Origin: VRUE01 sp040879985 | GTDB lineage: Bacteria > Actinomycetota > Thermoleophilia > Solirubrobacterales > 70-9 | Reading direction: 5' to 3' | Length of the DNA: 64,000 nt | Assembly (NCBI GenBank): GCA_040879985.1 | Contig: JBBDJH010000004.1 | Coordinates: forward strand, 1 to 64,000 | Part shown: positions 40,959 through 48,856 of the stretch, one piece after another | How the letters are laid out: each line of letters opens with the position of its first letter | Position numbering within the stretch: position 1 is the stretch's first letter | Notes under the pieces: model-generated | The model's database searches: none | Seen by the model: only the letters and a program-made list of their open reading frames with translations | Told to the model about the DNA's origin: nothing | Program-made: the position numbers and the translations under genes

Positions 40959-41073
40959 AAGAGCCGATTCCGCTAGGCCTCCACTTAACTTTTTCCGAAG
41001 ACAGTTAGCGGCCGTCCGAGAACGGCTGTTCGGAAAAAGTACAAGACGTTCCGACCTAGCGGAATCGGCTCTT
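40959..41073. repeat. Family B palindromic element, copy 2 (inverted orientation)
   Basis: Perfect 19-bp arms, AAGAGCCGATTCCGCTAGG (40959-40977) and its complement (41055-41073). The inner core is that of B1 and B3 read on the other strand (CCACTTAACTTTTTCCG and CGGAAAAAGTACAAGACGTT). The arms share no sequence with those of B1 or B3. Confidence 0.9.
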
Positions 41074-41126
41074 AACGCAGCGATTGCGATTCTCGCCACT
41101 CCCGTGATCTAAACTCGTAGCTGGGT

Positions 41127-41621
41127 ATGCCCGATCTGCTCGAAAGAGGGATGCGCAGCGAGCTTCGCCTCGATGGGGACGAGAAGCTGGCGCGAGTCGA
41201 GTTGCGGCGACAGATCGGGCGGCTGGAAGCTGAGTTGGGCTCGCTTGTCTCCGATGCTTTTTCGCGTTTGCGATTGGACACCGGCGTCGCCGCCATCTCC
41301 GGCAGCCCCAGGGTGCTGGGGCTAGGCGAGCTGGAGGAAGTTCGGGATTCGCTGGCGACGCGGATCGGCGAGGCGCGCACCGCGCTGCGGGAGCAGGACG
41401 AGTTGGAGACCCGCAATCGTCAGCTGCTCGAGCGCATGATCGAGTCGCCCGCCGATTTCAAGTGGCTGCAGATCTCGCGCGACGACATCGGCGCGCCCGG
41501 CTGCGGCCACTGGCACTCCCGACCCCGCCTCGGCTTGATCGGCATGCTGATGGGCTGGTGGCGGGTCAGGGTCTCCTCCGGATGCCCGTTATCCGGGCGG
41601 CTTGCGGCCGTTGAGCGATAG
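41127..41621 (+). CDS. Conserved hypothetical coiled-coil protein
   Basis: A 164-residue protein, helical and charged in residues 1-115 (MRSELRLDGDEKLARVELRR; LATRIGEARTALREQDELE), ending in a short compact domain with DDIGAPGCGHWHSRPRLG and a Trp-rich C-terminus (MGWWRVRVSSGCPLSG). The Cys and His residues could bind a metal. It overlaps the next gene by about 11-20 nt. The function is not known. Confidence 0.6.
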   Translation: MPDLLERGMRSELRLDGDEKLARVELRRQIGRLEAELGSLVSDAFSRLRLDTGVAAISGSPRVLGLGELEEVRDSLATRIGEARTALREQDELETRNRQLLERMIESPADFKWLQISRDDIGAPGCGHWHSRPRLGLIGMLMGWWRVRVSSGCPLSGRLAAVER

Positions 41622-42021
41622 CGCCAAAAGGGCCCCCCGCGCCGACGAACGCCCGCCCGCTCCCTGGGGATCGTTCCCGCTGGCCGAGCTGACCGTGCTC
41701 GCCGGAATCGTCATGCTCGCGATCGGGATCTTCAGCACGAGCCCGACCGCAATCGGCGTCGGCGTCGTGCTCGCCGGCCTCGGCGGCCTCGAGGTCTCCG
41801 CCCGTGAGCACTTCGCCGGCTACCGCTCGCACACCACCCTGCTCGCCGGCGTAGTCTTCGTCCTCGTCACCGGCGGCCTCTTCTACCTCGCCGGCTTGAT
41901 CCTCGCGATCTGCCTCGCGGTCGGCGCCGTAGCCTTTGCAGCTACTTTCTACGCTCTGCGCCGCGCCTTCCAGAAGGCCTCGGGCGGACTCTCGTTCAGG
42001 GCCGGCGGCCTGAGGGGGTAG
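41602..42021 (+). CDS. Small integral membrane protein
   Basis: A 139-residue protein with four hydrophobic segments (LAELTVLAGIVMLAIGIFST; IGVGVVLAGLGGLEVSA; TTLLAGVVFVLVTGGLFYLA; LILAICLAVGAVAFAATFYA). The start is TTG at 41602 or 41611, overlapping the preceding gene, so translation is probably coupled. No family is recognised. Confidence 0.6.
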   Translation: MRPLSDSAKRAPRADERPPAPWGSFPLAELTVLAGIVMLAIGIFSTSPTAIGVGVVLAGLGGLEVSAREHFAGYRSHTTLLAGVVFVLVTGGLFYLAGLILAICLAVGAVAFAATFYALRRAFQKASGGLSFRAGGLRG

Positions 42022-42030
42022 ATGGCTGAC

Positions 42031-42077
42031 ACGTGGTCGAGGTTTGAACCGCTATGCGACTCAAACCTCGACCACGT
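42031..42077. repeat. Family A palindrome, copy 3
   Basis: ACGTGGTCGAGGTTTGA pairs with TCAAACCTCGACCACGT around ACCGCTATGCGAC. The core is identical to copy 2 while the outer bases (ACG/CGT) differ and still pair. It is followed after 5 nt by element B3. Confidence 0.9.
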
Positions 42078-42082
42078 CGGAC

Positions 42083-42195
42083 GAGGACATCCCGGTAGGG
42101 GTGGAACGTCTTGTACTTTTTCCGCGACGGCGACCTCGGACGGCCGCAATTTGTCTTCGGAAAAAGTTAAGTGGAACCCCTGCCGGGATGTCCTC
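42083..42195. repeat. Family B palindromic element, copy 3
   Basis: Arms GAGGACATCCCGGTAGGGG (42083-42101) and CCCCTGCCGGGATGTCCTC (42177-42195) pair with one G-T wobble. The core matches B1 closely. It ends 2 nt before the stop of the convergent gene at 42198. Confidence 0.9.
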
Positions 42196-42197
42196 TC

Positions 42198-42866
42198 CTA
42201 CGCCGCCAGGGTTCCCGCCACCAGCCACAGCGCCTCGTCGACTGCCAGCTGGGGGACGCCCTCCACCTGGATCGCGGCGATCGCGATTCGGCGGCTCTCG
42301 CGGCTCACCTCGCGGTCCTCGGCGGTGGCGCCGAAGAGCAGGCCGGCCGGGCCGCGTTCGTCGGCGATTACCAGGGTGCCGTGGGCGAGCTTTCCCGGCC
42401 GGCCGGCCAGCGACTCCCCCGGCGCCGAGTCGCGGATGCAGAGCGCCCCCACGATCCGGTCGGCGTCGAAGGCGCGCAGCGCGATCCCGGTCTCCACCGT
42501 GGCGATCGTCAGCGCATCGTCGGGCAGGCCGCGGGCCTTGAAGGCGCCGCGCTGGAGGCGTTCGAGGGCGAACTGCTCGATTGGCGTGCGGGTCCGGTCG
42601 GGGTCGAGGCCGATCTGGCGGAAGAAGACGCGGTAGGCACAGGGAACCGGCCGTTCGCGCAGGTGGATCGCGTGTGAGCCGTAGAAGCGGTTTGAGAGCT
42701 CGCCGAGGCGGCGCGCGACCGGCCTCGGGCTGCGCCGGGGGCGGGCCTCGACCGCTATCGAGGAGAGCCCCAGGCCGGGGAACTCGGCGGCGACGTGCGG
42801 GGCGACCCAGCCGAGTGAGGAGGTCGGCTCCAGGTCGAGCCGCGGATCGCTCGCGCCCGACCCCAC
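42198..42866 (-). CDS. B3/B4-domain protein (tRNA synthetase editing-like domain)
   Basis: A 222-residue protein similar to free-standing B3/B4 domains of phenylalanyl-tRNA synthetase beta, which can bind or edit aminoacyl-type compounds. CAYRVFFRQIGLDPDRTRTP, ETGIALRAFDADRI and LLFGATAEDREVSRESRRI are the recognisable blocks. GTG at 42866 follows the preceding stop by one base, so it is the last gene of the leftward operon. Its substrate is unknown. Confidence 0.65.
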   Translation of the reverse strand: MGSGASDPRLDLEPTSSLGWVAPHVAAEFPGLGLSSIAVEARPRRSPRPVARRLGELSNRFYGSHAIHLRERPVPCAYRVFFRQIGLDPDRTRTPIEQFALERLQRGAFKARGLPDDALTIATVETGIALRAFDADRIVGALCIRDSAPGESLAGRPGKLAHGTLVIADERGPAGLLFGATAEDREVSRESRRIAIAAIQVEGVPQLAVDEALWLVAGTLAA

Positions 42867-42867
42867 C

Positions 42868-43515
42868 TCAACGGCCTTCCGCGGCGCGGCTGGCGCGCAG
42901 CAGGCGCTCGATCCGGGCGCGCAGCTCGGTCTCGCCGAGTTTGCCGATCGAGGCGCTCTGCAGCGTGCCGCCGGGGTAGGCGTAGGCGAACGTCGGGCAG
43001 CCGCCGACGCGGTAGAGGCCGGCGACGGCGCCGTCGCGGTCGTAGCCGACCGGCATCGTCCAGCCGCGGTCGCGCACCAGGTGGCGAACCGTCTCGCGAT
43101 CGTCGCGGATGTTCAGCGCGAGGAAGTTCACGCGTCCACGGTAGCGCGCGTGGACGCGGCTGACGACGTCCTGCTGCGCGGCACAGTCGCCGAACCAGAA
43201 AGAGATCGCCGCGGGGCGGTCGAAGAGGTCGCAGACGCGGATCGCGCCGCGCGTGCGCAGCCGGCAGGCCGGGGCGCGGCGGGCGTCCGCCGGGCAGGGC
43301 AGGGCCGCCGCCGAGCAGTCGTCCTGGGCGACGTTGGCGTCCCCTTCGAGCGGCCCGGTTGCGTCGGGAACGGCGAACTCGGGCAACGGCCAGCGCGGCG
43401 GCTGCTCGTCGAGGCCGAGCGTGCCGCCGCCACCGCCGGGAACGCCGTTGATCAGCGCGACGGCGAGGATCGCGGCGAAGAAGAGCCCGACCAGGATCGA
43501 GTAGCGGTCCCTCAC
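42868..43515 (-). CDS. Membrane-anchored thioredoxin-like protein, single Cys at active site
   Basis: A 215-residue protein with an N-terminal signal anchor (ILVGLFFAAILAVALING) and a TlpA/AhpC-like fold: ISFWFGDCAAQQDVVSRVHA, RVNFLALNIRDDRE, VGGCPTFAYAYPGG. The usual CxxC is reduced to DCAA, leaving one Cys, so it is unlikely to be an ordinary disulfide oxidoreductase. GTG start overlaps the MMPL stop by 4 nt. Position in the lipid-transport operon suggests an envelope role. Confidence 0.7.
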   Translation of the reverse strand: MRDRYSILVGLFFAAILAVALINGVPGGGGGTLGLDEQPPRWPLPEFAVPDATGPLEGDANVAQDDCSAAALPCPADARRAPACRLRTRGAIRVCDLFDRPAAISFWFGDCAAQQDVVSRVHARYRGRVNFLALNIRDDRETVRHLVRDRGWTMPVGYDRDGAVAGLYRVGGCPTFAYAYPGGTLQSASIGKLGETELRARIERLLRASRAAEGR

Positions 43516-46118
43516 TCCGCCGGCCGCTTCCTGCGCAGGCCGAGGCCCTCGCCGCGGCCGAGGCGCTCGGCCAGGACCAGGGTGGCGGGCAGCGCCACCA
43601 TCACACCGAGCAGCGCCACGGCGAGGTCGATCACGGTGACGAAACCGAAGTCGCGCAGCATCCGCACGTCGCTGGCGATCAGCACCGCAAAGCCGGCGAT
43701 CGCGGTCACCCCGGAGGCGAGCACGGCCGCGCCGGTGCGCGCATAGGCCTGCCTCAACGCCGCACCGAGCTCCCGCCCGGCATGCCGCTCCTGGCGGAAG
43801 CGGGCGGCGAGGATGACGCTGAACTCGGTCGCGATCGCGATCGTCAACGCCCCCAGCGCCGCCGACATCGGGTTGAGCGGGATGCGGGTCAGGAACAGCA
43901 CCAGCGCCGCCCAGCCGGTCGCCATCACGATCGGAACCAGCGGCACCAGCGCCCGCGACCAGGAGCGGTAGACCGCCAGCAGGACCAGCGCCACCGCCAG
44001 CAACCCGGCCAGGGTCAGCAGGTAGCGGCTGTCGGACAGGTCCGAAGCCGCCGCAGCCGCGATCACCGGCAACCCGGCGAGCTCAACCTCCACCCCAGGC
44101 GGCGGGCCGCCCCGGGTCCCGGGCTCCCCCACCGCAGCCCGGATCCGCTCGATCAGGTCCTGCTGGTCCTCGAGCGACTGCGCCCTGATCCCGAACCCCA
44201 GCAAGGCCGTTCCGGCCGGCAGCTTGGTCTGCGGATCGACGGTCGCCAGCTGGCGCAGGTTGTAGGCGGGGATCTGGCGGAACGCCGCGCGGATGCCGCG
44301 CCCGGTCAGCGGGCCGCTGCTGAGCGGACCCGTCAAGCCGCCGCCGGTGACGAAATCCGACAGCGCCGGCCCGGGGCAGACTTCAGCTTCCTCACAACTC
44401 GGATTCGCCCCCTCAAACCCGCCGGCTTTCAGCGCCCGCCGCTTGAACCCGGCCATCCAGCGGATCGTCGCCGGGTCGGTCAGATCTGGAGCCTCCACCC
44501 GGACAGCAAGCTGCCCCGACACACCCGTCGCATCCTGCAGCTGATTCAGTTCCTTGACCGCATCGATGCTCTGCGGGGCCAACTTGCGAATATCGGTCTG
44601 CGTCTCGATCTGGGTACCGACTCCCCAGCCGATCACCGCCAGGGCCAACCCGACCGCCAGAACCCCCTGCGGCCGCGCCTGGGCCAAGCCCAGAACCCAC
44701 TGCAACCAGGGCGGGAGTGACGGGTGCCCCGCAGCGGCGCGGCGTCCTGTTTTTCGCCGCGCAACCTCGGCGAGAGACCCAAACCTCCCGGCGAAAAACC
44801 CAGCGCCCGGAGGGGCACCCGTCGGTCCCGCCCGGCCCGAGCGCAGGCTGAGAGCCGCAAAGCCCGCGACGAAGGCCAGCGCGAAGGCGATCGCTATGCC
44901 GACGACCAGGAGTAGGCCGAAGCTGCGGACCATCGGCGTCGGTGAGAGCTGCAGGGCTACGAAGCCGGCGCCGGTGGCGAGGCAGGCGGTGGCGATTGCT
45001 GGGCCGCCGCCAGACGCTGCAAGCCGGGCAGCCTCAGCTCCCGGGGATGCGCCGAGATTCACGGCCTCGTCGTAGCGCGCTTGCAGCTGGATCGCGTAGT
45101 CCACCGCCAGGCCGATCAGGATCGGCAGGACGGCGATCGAGGCCATCGTCAGCGAGCCGCCGAGCAGCCCGAAGAGGCCGAAGGTCAGCGCCGCCGAGCA
45201 GAGCGCCAGCGCCAGCGGCAGCAGGCGCCAGCGCGAGCGGAAGACGAGCAGCAGGGCAGCTGCCATGACGACGAGGGCTACCCCGAGCAGGACGAGCAGG
45301 GCGTCCTTGAGCGCATCGGTGACCGCCTCGACGACGACCGGGACGCCGGAGATCACGTAGCTGCCGCCGTGCAGCTCGAAGCAGCGCTCCGGCTCGCCTT
45401 TGAACTTGCAGGCTTTGCGGGCGACCGGGTCGCGCACGACCGTCTCGATCGTCGCCAGGGCGCGGCGACGCTCGGCCTCGCTGAGGCCGGGACGCAGGCG
45501 GAGGATGATCTGGGCCGAGTTGGAGTTCGGGAAGAGGTAGGCGAGGCGGGCCTTGGGGGTCCCGCGTGCGCGCTCGATGTCGAAGACGAGGGCGGCGAGG
45601 AAGTCCGGGTTGGAGAGGCTCGGCGCGCTGGTGATCCCGTACTGCGCGGCGATCTGGAGCAGCAGCTCGCGCAGTTTGTCGGGCGGGACGCTGGCGGCGA
45701 GCCGGCGCAGCTGGCGGTCGATCTGGATCACCGCCTCGTTGAGGAAGGTGGCCGGGCCGATCAGCGAGCGCACCGGGTCCTGTTCGGCCAGTTCGGTGCA
45801 GGGCCCCGGCAGCGCCCTCCCCCCCTCCGGCACCTTGCCCGAGAGGCACCCCTCGAGCCGCAGGAAGCGGCCCAGGTTTGCGGTCAGGATCAGCCGCTGC
45901 AGGTCGCCCCGGGCGAGGATGACGACGGGTTCTTCGCCGAATTCGCGCTTGACCTCTTCGGTCGCCCGGTAGCCGGGCGTATCGGAATCGACCAGCGTCT
46001 CGGTCGCGGCATCGGTCGGCAGCTGCGTGGCAACCGCCGCCGCCGCCACGGAGACGAGGGCCACGAGCGCGAGCAGCGCCCGCGCATGGCGCACCGACCA
46101 TGCGGCTAGCGACGCCAT
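43512..46118 (-). CDS. MMPL/RND-superfamily lipid exporter, with in-frame repeat element
   Basis: An 868-residue transporter with two halves, each with a first helix, a large exported domain and five more helices. The second-helix motif ADVGVDYA-like ILIGLAVDYAIQLQARYDEA in the first half and IAIATEFSVILAARFRQE in the second mark the proton-relay region. MMPL proteins move lipids or siderophores across the membrane. The loop between the halves (GAGFFAGRFGSLAEVARRKT and flanks) is encoded by palindromic element C2. It lies downstream of the YrbE/Mkl genes on the same strand. Confidence 0.88.
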   Translation of the reverse strand: MASLAAWSVRHARALLALVALVSVAAAAVATQLPTDAATETLVDSDTPGYRATEEVKREFGEEPVVILARGDLQRLILTANLGRFLRLEGCLSGKVPEGGRALPGPCTELAEQDPVRSLIGPATFLNEAVIQIDRQLRRLAASVPPDKLRELLLQIAAQYGITSAPSLSNPDFLAALVFDIERARGTPKARLAYLFPNSNSAQIILRLRPGLSEAERRRALATIETVVRDPVARKACKFKGEPERCFELHGGSYVISGVPVVVEAVTDALKDALLVLLGVALVVMAAALLLVFRSRWRLLPLALALCSAALTFGLFGLLGGSLTMASIAVLPILIGLAVDYAIQLQARYDEAVNLGASPGAEAARLAASGGGPAIATACLATGAGFVALQLSPTPMVRSFGLLLVVGIAIAFALAFVAGFAALSLRSGRAGPTGAPPGAGFFAGRFGSLAEVARRKTGRRAAAGHPSLPPWLQWVLGLAQARPQGVLAVGLALAVIGWGVGTQIETQTDIRKLAPQSIDAVKELNQLQDATGVSGQLAVRVEAPDLTDPATIRWMAGFKRRALKAGGFEGANPSCEEAEVCPGPALSDFVTGGGLTGPLSSGPLTGRGIRAAFRQIPAYNLRQLATVDPQTKLPAGTALLGFGIRAQSLEDQQDLIERIRAAVGEPGTRGGPPPGVEVELAGLPVIAAAAASDLSDSRYLLTLAGLLAVALVLLAVYRSWSRALVPLVPIVMATGWAALVLFLTRIPLNPMSAALGALTIAIATEFSVILAARFRQERHAGRELGAALRQAYARTGAAVLASGVTAIAGFAVLIASDVRMLRDFGFVTVIDLAVALLGVMVALPATLVLAERLGRGEGLGLRRKRPAE
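44712..44830. repeat. Family C palindromic element, copy 2, inside the MMPL gene
   Basis: Arms 44712-44730 and 44812-44830 pair with two mismatches (core GACGGGTGCCCC). The inner half-sites GCGGCGTCCTGTTTTTCGCC and GGCGAAAAACCCAGCGCC are identical to C1. It is read through without a stop by the MMPL frame. Confidence 0.88.
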
Positions 46119-46155
46119 TCAGACGCTCCCCGGGCGTGAGCCGCCCGCCGGGCCC

Positions 46156-47070
46156 TCAATCCATCGACAGCGGACCGGTCACGTCCGCGTTGAGGAACTG
46201 GTTGACGAACTGGTTTTCGGAGTCGAACAGTTCCTCTTTGGGGCCGGACTCGACGATTTTGCCGTTCCAGAGGACGGCGATGAAATCGGCGATGCGGCGC
46301 GCCGTGTTGAGGTCGTGGCTGATCACCAGGTAGCAGCCGCCGTTCTCGGCGTGGACCTCGCGGATCAGCTCGCAGAGCAGCGCCGTGCGGACCGGGTCGA
46401 GGCCGGAGTCGGGCTCGTCGAACATCACGATCGCCGGTTCCAGCACCAGCGCCCGGGCGAAGCCGGCGCGCTTGCGCATCCCGCCCGAGAGCTCGTTCGG
46501 CATCTTGTAGATCGCCTCGATCAGGCCGACCTCGCGGAGGCGGCGGCTGACGATCTCGCCGATCTCATCCTCGCTTTTGTCGGTGTGCTGACGCAGCGGG
46601 AAGGCGGTGTTGTCGTAGATGTTCATCGAGCCGAAGAGCGCCCCGTCCTGGAACAGCAGGCCGAACTTTTTGCGCACGTCGAAGAGTTCGTCGTCGGTCA
46701 TCGCCGGGATCGACTCGCCGTGCACGAGGACATCGCCGGAGTCCGGGTAGAGCAGCCCGACGATGTGCTTGATCAGCACGCTCTTGCCGGTGCCAGACGG
46801 GCCCAGCACCATCGAGACCTGGTCTTCGGGAAGGCCGAGGTTGAGCCCGTTGAGGATCCGCGCTCGGCCGAACTGCTTGACCAGGTCGATGATCTCGATC
46901 GCGTCGGTGCTGCCGTGGTCGCGCTTGCGCCCGGTGTGGAAGCGGTAGGGATCCGGCTCGCCCGGGTCGACGCCGGGGATGACGAAGTCGCGGCCCATCG
47001 TGGCGCCGTCCTCGCTGATGTAGGGGCCGCCGGCCTGGCTCTGCTCGTCGGTTGACTCGTCGATGGACAT
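46156..47070 (-). CDS. Mkl/MlaF-type lipid-import ABC ATPase
   Basis: A 304-residue ATPase. After a ~55-residue acidic N-terminal extension, IEIIDLVKQFGRARILNGLN opens the ABC domain; Walker A is LGPSGTGKSVLIKHI, the signature is ELSGGMRKRAGFARAL and Walker B is AIVMFDEPDSGLDPV. The HIVGLLYPDSGDVLVHG and RTALLCELI blocks match Mkl of mce systems. ATG at 47070 is chosen from the domain start. It should power the two YrbE permeases upstream. Confidence 0.9.
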   Translation of the reverse strand: MSIDESTDEQSQAGGPYISEDGATMGRDFVIPGVDPGEPDPYRFHTGRKRDHGSTDAIEIIDLVKQFGRARILNGLNLGLPEDQVSMVLGPSGTGKSVLIKHIVGLLYPDSGDVLVHGESIPAMTDDELFDVRKKFGLLFQDGALFGSMNIYDNTAFPLRQHTDKSEDEIGEIVSRRLREVGLIEAIYKMPNELSGGMRKRAGFARALVLEPAIVMFDEPDSGLDPVRTALLCELIREVHAENGGCYLVISHDLNTARRIADFIAVLWNGKIVESGPKEELFDSENQFVNQFLNADVTGPLSMD

Positions 47071-47078
47071 AAGGGTAC

Positions 47079-47876
47079 TCAGCCTCCTATCGGCGCTCTC
47101 GGGTTGGCACCCCAGAAGACCAGCGTGCCGAGCATCCCGATGATGTGGACTAGAACGATGTTGAGAACCATCGATTTGGCGGTCGCGGTGCCGACTCCGA
47201 CCGGCCCGCCGGAAGCGGTGTAGCCGTAGTAGCAGCCGACCATCACGATCGCGGTCGCCATGAACATGCCCTTGGTCAGACTGAAGATCAGGTCGGGCGG
47301 GTTCTGGAACAGCCAGAAGATCAGCAGGTAGCCGCCCGAGGAGACGTCGCCGATCTGTTCGACCACGGCGATGTAGCTGGCGAAGTACATGATCCCGATC
47401 CCGACCAGGTACATGAAGGGAAAGGCGATCCAGGCGGCGAGCAGGCGGGTTGCGCAGAGGAAGGTGACCGGCGGCACTCCCATCACCTCGAGCGCGTCGA
47501 TCTCGTCGGAGATCCGCATCGCGCCGAGCTCGGCGACGATCCCGGTCCCGACCTTGGCCGAGAGCATGTAGCCGAAGGCGTAGGGCATGATCTCGCGCAG
47601 GTCGCACCAGGCCGCGAAGACGCCGGCGTAGGCGGGGGCGCCGTTGGCGCGCAGCAGGTAGGCGCCCTCGATCCCGCACTGCAGGCCGAGGATGAAGACC
47701 AGCCCCCAGATGATCACGGCGGAGCCGAGGATCAGGATCCCCGCCTGGCGCAGGCTCTCGCCGAAGAAGCGCAGGACGCGGCCCGAGTAGACGAGGCCGG
47801 CGACGCGCGAGCCGAAGCGGGCGATCTCGCCGAAGGAGTCGAGCCAGCCGCGCGGGACGTCGAGCCAGGCGCCCAT
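47079..47876 (-). CDS. MlaE/YrbE-family permease B
   Basis: A 265-residue MlaE-domain permease with about five hydrophobic segments. KVGTGIVAELGAMRISDEID and ALEVMGVPPVTFLCATRLLA are the family signature that contacts the ATPase. ATG at 47876 overlaps the YrbEA stop by one base (TGATG). It forms a heterodimer with the product of 47876-48700 in mce-type lipid importers. Confidence 0.9.
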   Translation of the reverse strand: MGAWLDVPRGWLDSFGEIARFGSRVAGLVYSGRVLRFFGESLRQAGILILGSAVIIWGLVFILGLQCGIEGAYLLRANGAPAYAGVFAAWCDLREIMPYAFGYMLSAKVGTGIVAELGAMRISDEIDALEVMGVPPVTFLCATRLLAAWIAFPFMYLVGIGIMYFASYIAVVEQIGDVSSGGYLLIFWLFQNPPDLIFSLTKGMFMATAIVMVGCYYGYTASGGPVGVGTATAKSMVLNIVLVHIIGMLGTLVFWGANPRAPIGG

Positions 47877-48700
47877 CAGCGAATCGTCTGCAGATCGGGG
47901 TTCGTCGCCAGCAGGGTCTGGGTGAAGGCGTAGTTGAAGGCGAAGACCCCCATGAAGGAGATCACCACCGCCTGGTTGACGGCGCGGCCGACCCCGGCGG
48001 CGCCTCCGGACGCAGTCATCCCCTTGTAGCAGCAGACGACGGCGATGATCGCGCCGAACAGGGTGCACTTGATCACCGATCCCCAGAGGTCGGTGATCGA
48101 GGAGTTGGTGAAGAGCGTCGCGAAGAAGCCGCCGAGCGGCTGGTTGTAGAGCAGCTCGGTGAGGACGCCGCCGCTGATCCCGAAGATCAGCGCGTAGATG
48201 TCGAGCAGGCCGGTGATCACCATCAGCGCCAGGAAGCGCGGCACGACGAGGTTCTTGATCGGGTCGACGCCGAGCACCTGCAGGGCGTCGAGCTCCTCGC
48301 GGATCTTGCGGGCACCGAGGTCGGCGGTGATCGCGGTGCCGGCGACGCCGGCGACGACGACGGCGGTGACGAAGGGGGCGAACTCGCGGATCGAGGCAAG
48401 CACGAAGAAGCCGCCGAGCCGGTCGAGCGAGCCGAACAGGGTGAGGAAGTTGGCCGCCTGCAGCCCCGGCGCGCCGAAGCCGAAGGCGACGGTCGAGACG
48501 AGCAGCGGGAACCAGCAGAGCTGCAGGGCAAACAGGAACTGGCCGATGAACTCCTCGCCGTAGGGGTAGGGCGGCTTGATCGCAGAGACGATCGTCCGCG
48601 CGGTGAGGATCATCATGTCCCCGACCTGCTCGAAGAACGACTTGGCGGGAGCGAACCTCCTGCCTATCGATGCGGCTGCTTCCATCTCCTCCTCCGGCAC
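47876..48700 (-). CDS. MlaE/YrbE-family permease A
   Basis: A 274-residue MlaE-domain permease. REFAPFVTAVVVAGVAGTAI and DLGARKIREELDALQVLGVD are the family signature; YKGMTASGGAAGVGRAVNQA near the end matches YrbEA. It is the first gene of the leftward operon that continues through Mkl, MMPL, the thioredoxin-like protein and the B3/B4 protein. No MCE substrate-binding protein is encoded in the operon or window. Confidence 0.9.
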   Translation of the reverse strand: MPEEEMEAAASIGRRFAPAKSFFEQVGDMMILTARTIVSAIKPPYPYGEEFIGQFLFALQLCWFPLLVSTVAFGFGAPGLQAANFLTLFGSLDRLGGFFVLASIREFAPFVTAVVVAGVAGTAITADLGARKIREELDALQVLGVDPIKNLVVPRFLALMVITGLLDIYALIFGISGGVLTELLYNQPLGGFFATLFTNSSITDLWGSVIKCTLFGAIIAVVCCYKGMTASGGAAGVGRAVNQAVVISFMGVFAFNYAFTQTLLATNPDLQTIR

Positions 48701-48764
48701 GGCGGGACCACATCGGGCGGTCCCTGCTCCGTGCGATCAGTCTATGGGATGCGCCAGCGGCCTC

Positions 48765-48794
48765 GGTTAGCCCAGTGTTGAGATCCGGCTAACC
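48765..48794. promoter_or_regulatory. Inverted repeat upstream of the YrbE operon
   Basis: GGTTAGCC (48765-48772) pairs with GGCTAACC (48787-48794) around 14 nt, 65 nt upstream of the first permease start. It could be a repressor site or a leader hairpin of the operon. Confidence 0.4.
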
Positions 48795-48856
48795 CCGCAG
48801 CAGCGAGGTTCGGGCCCCGCGGAGAGGCGGAAACCCCGTGGTATGTTCCGGCGGAT

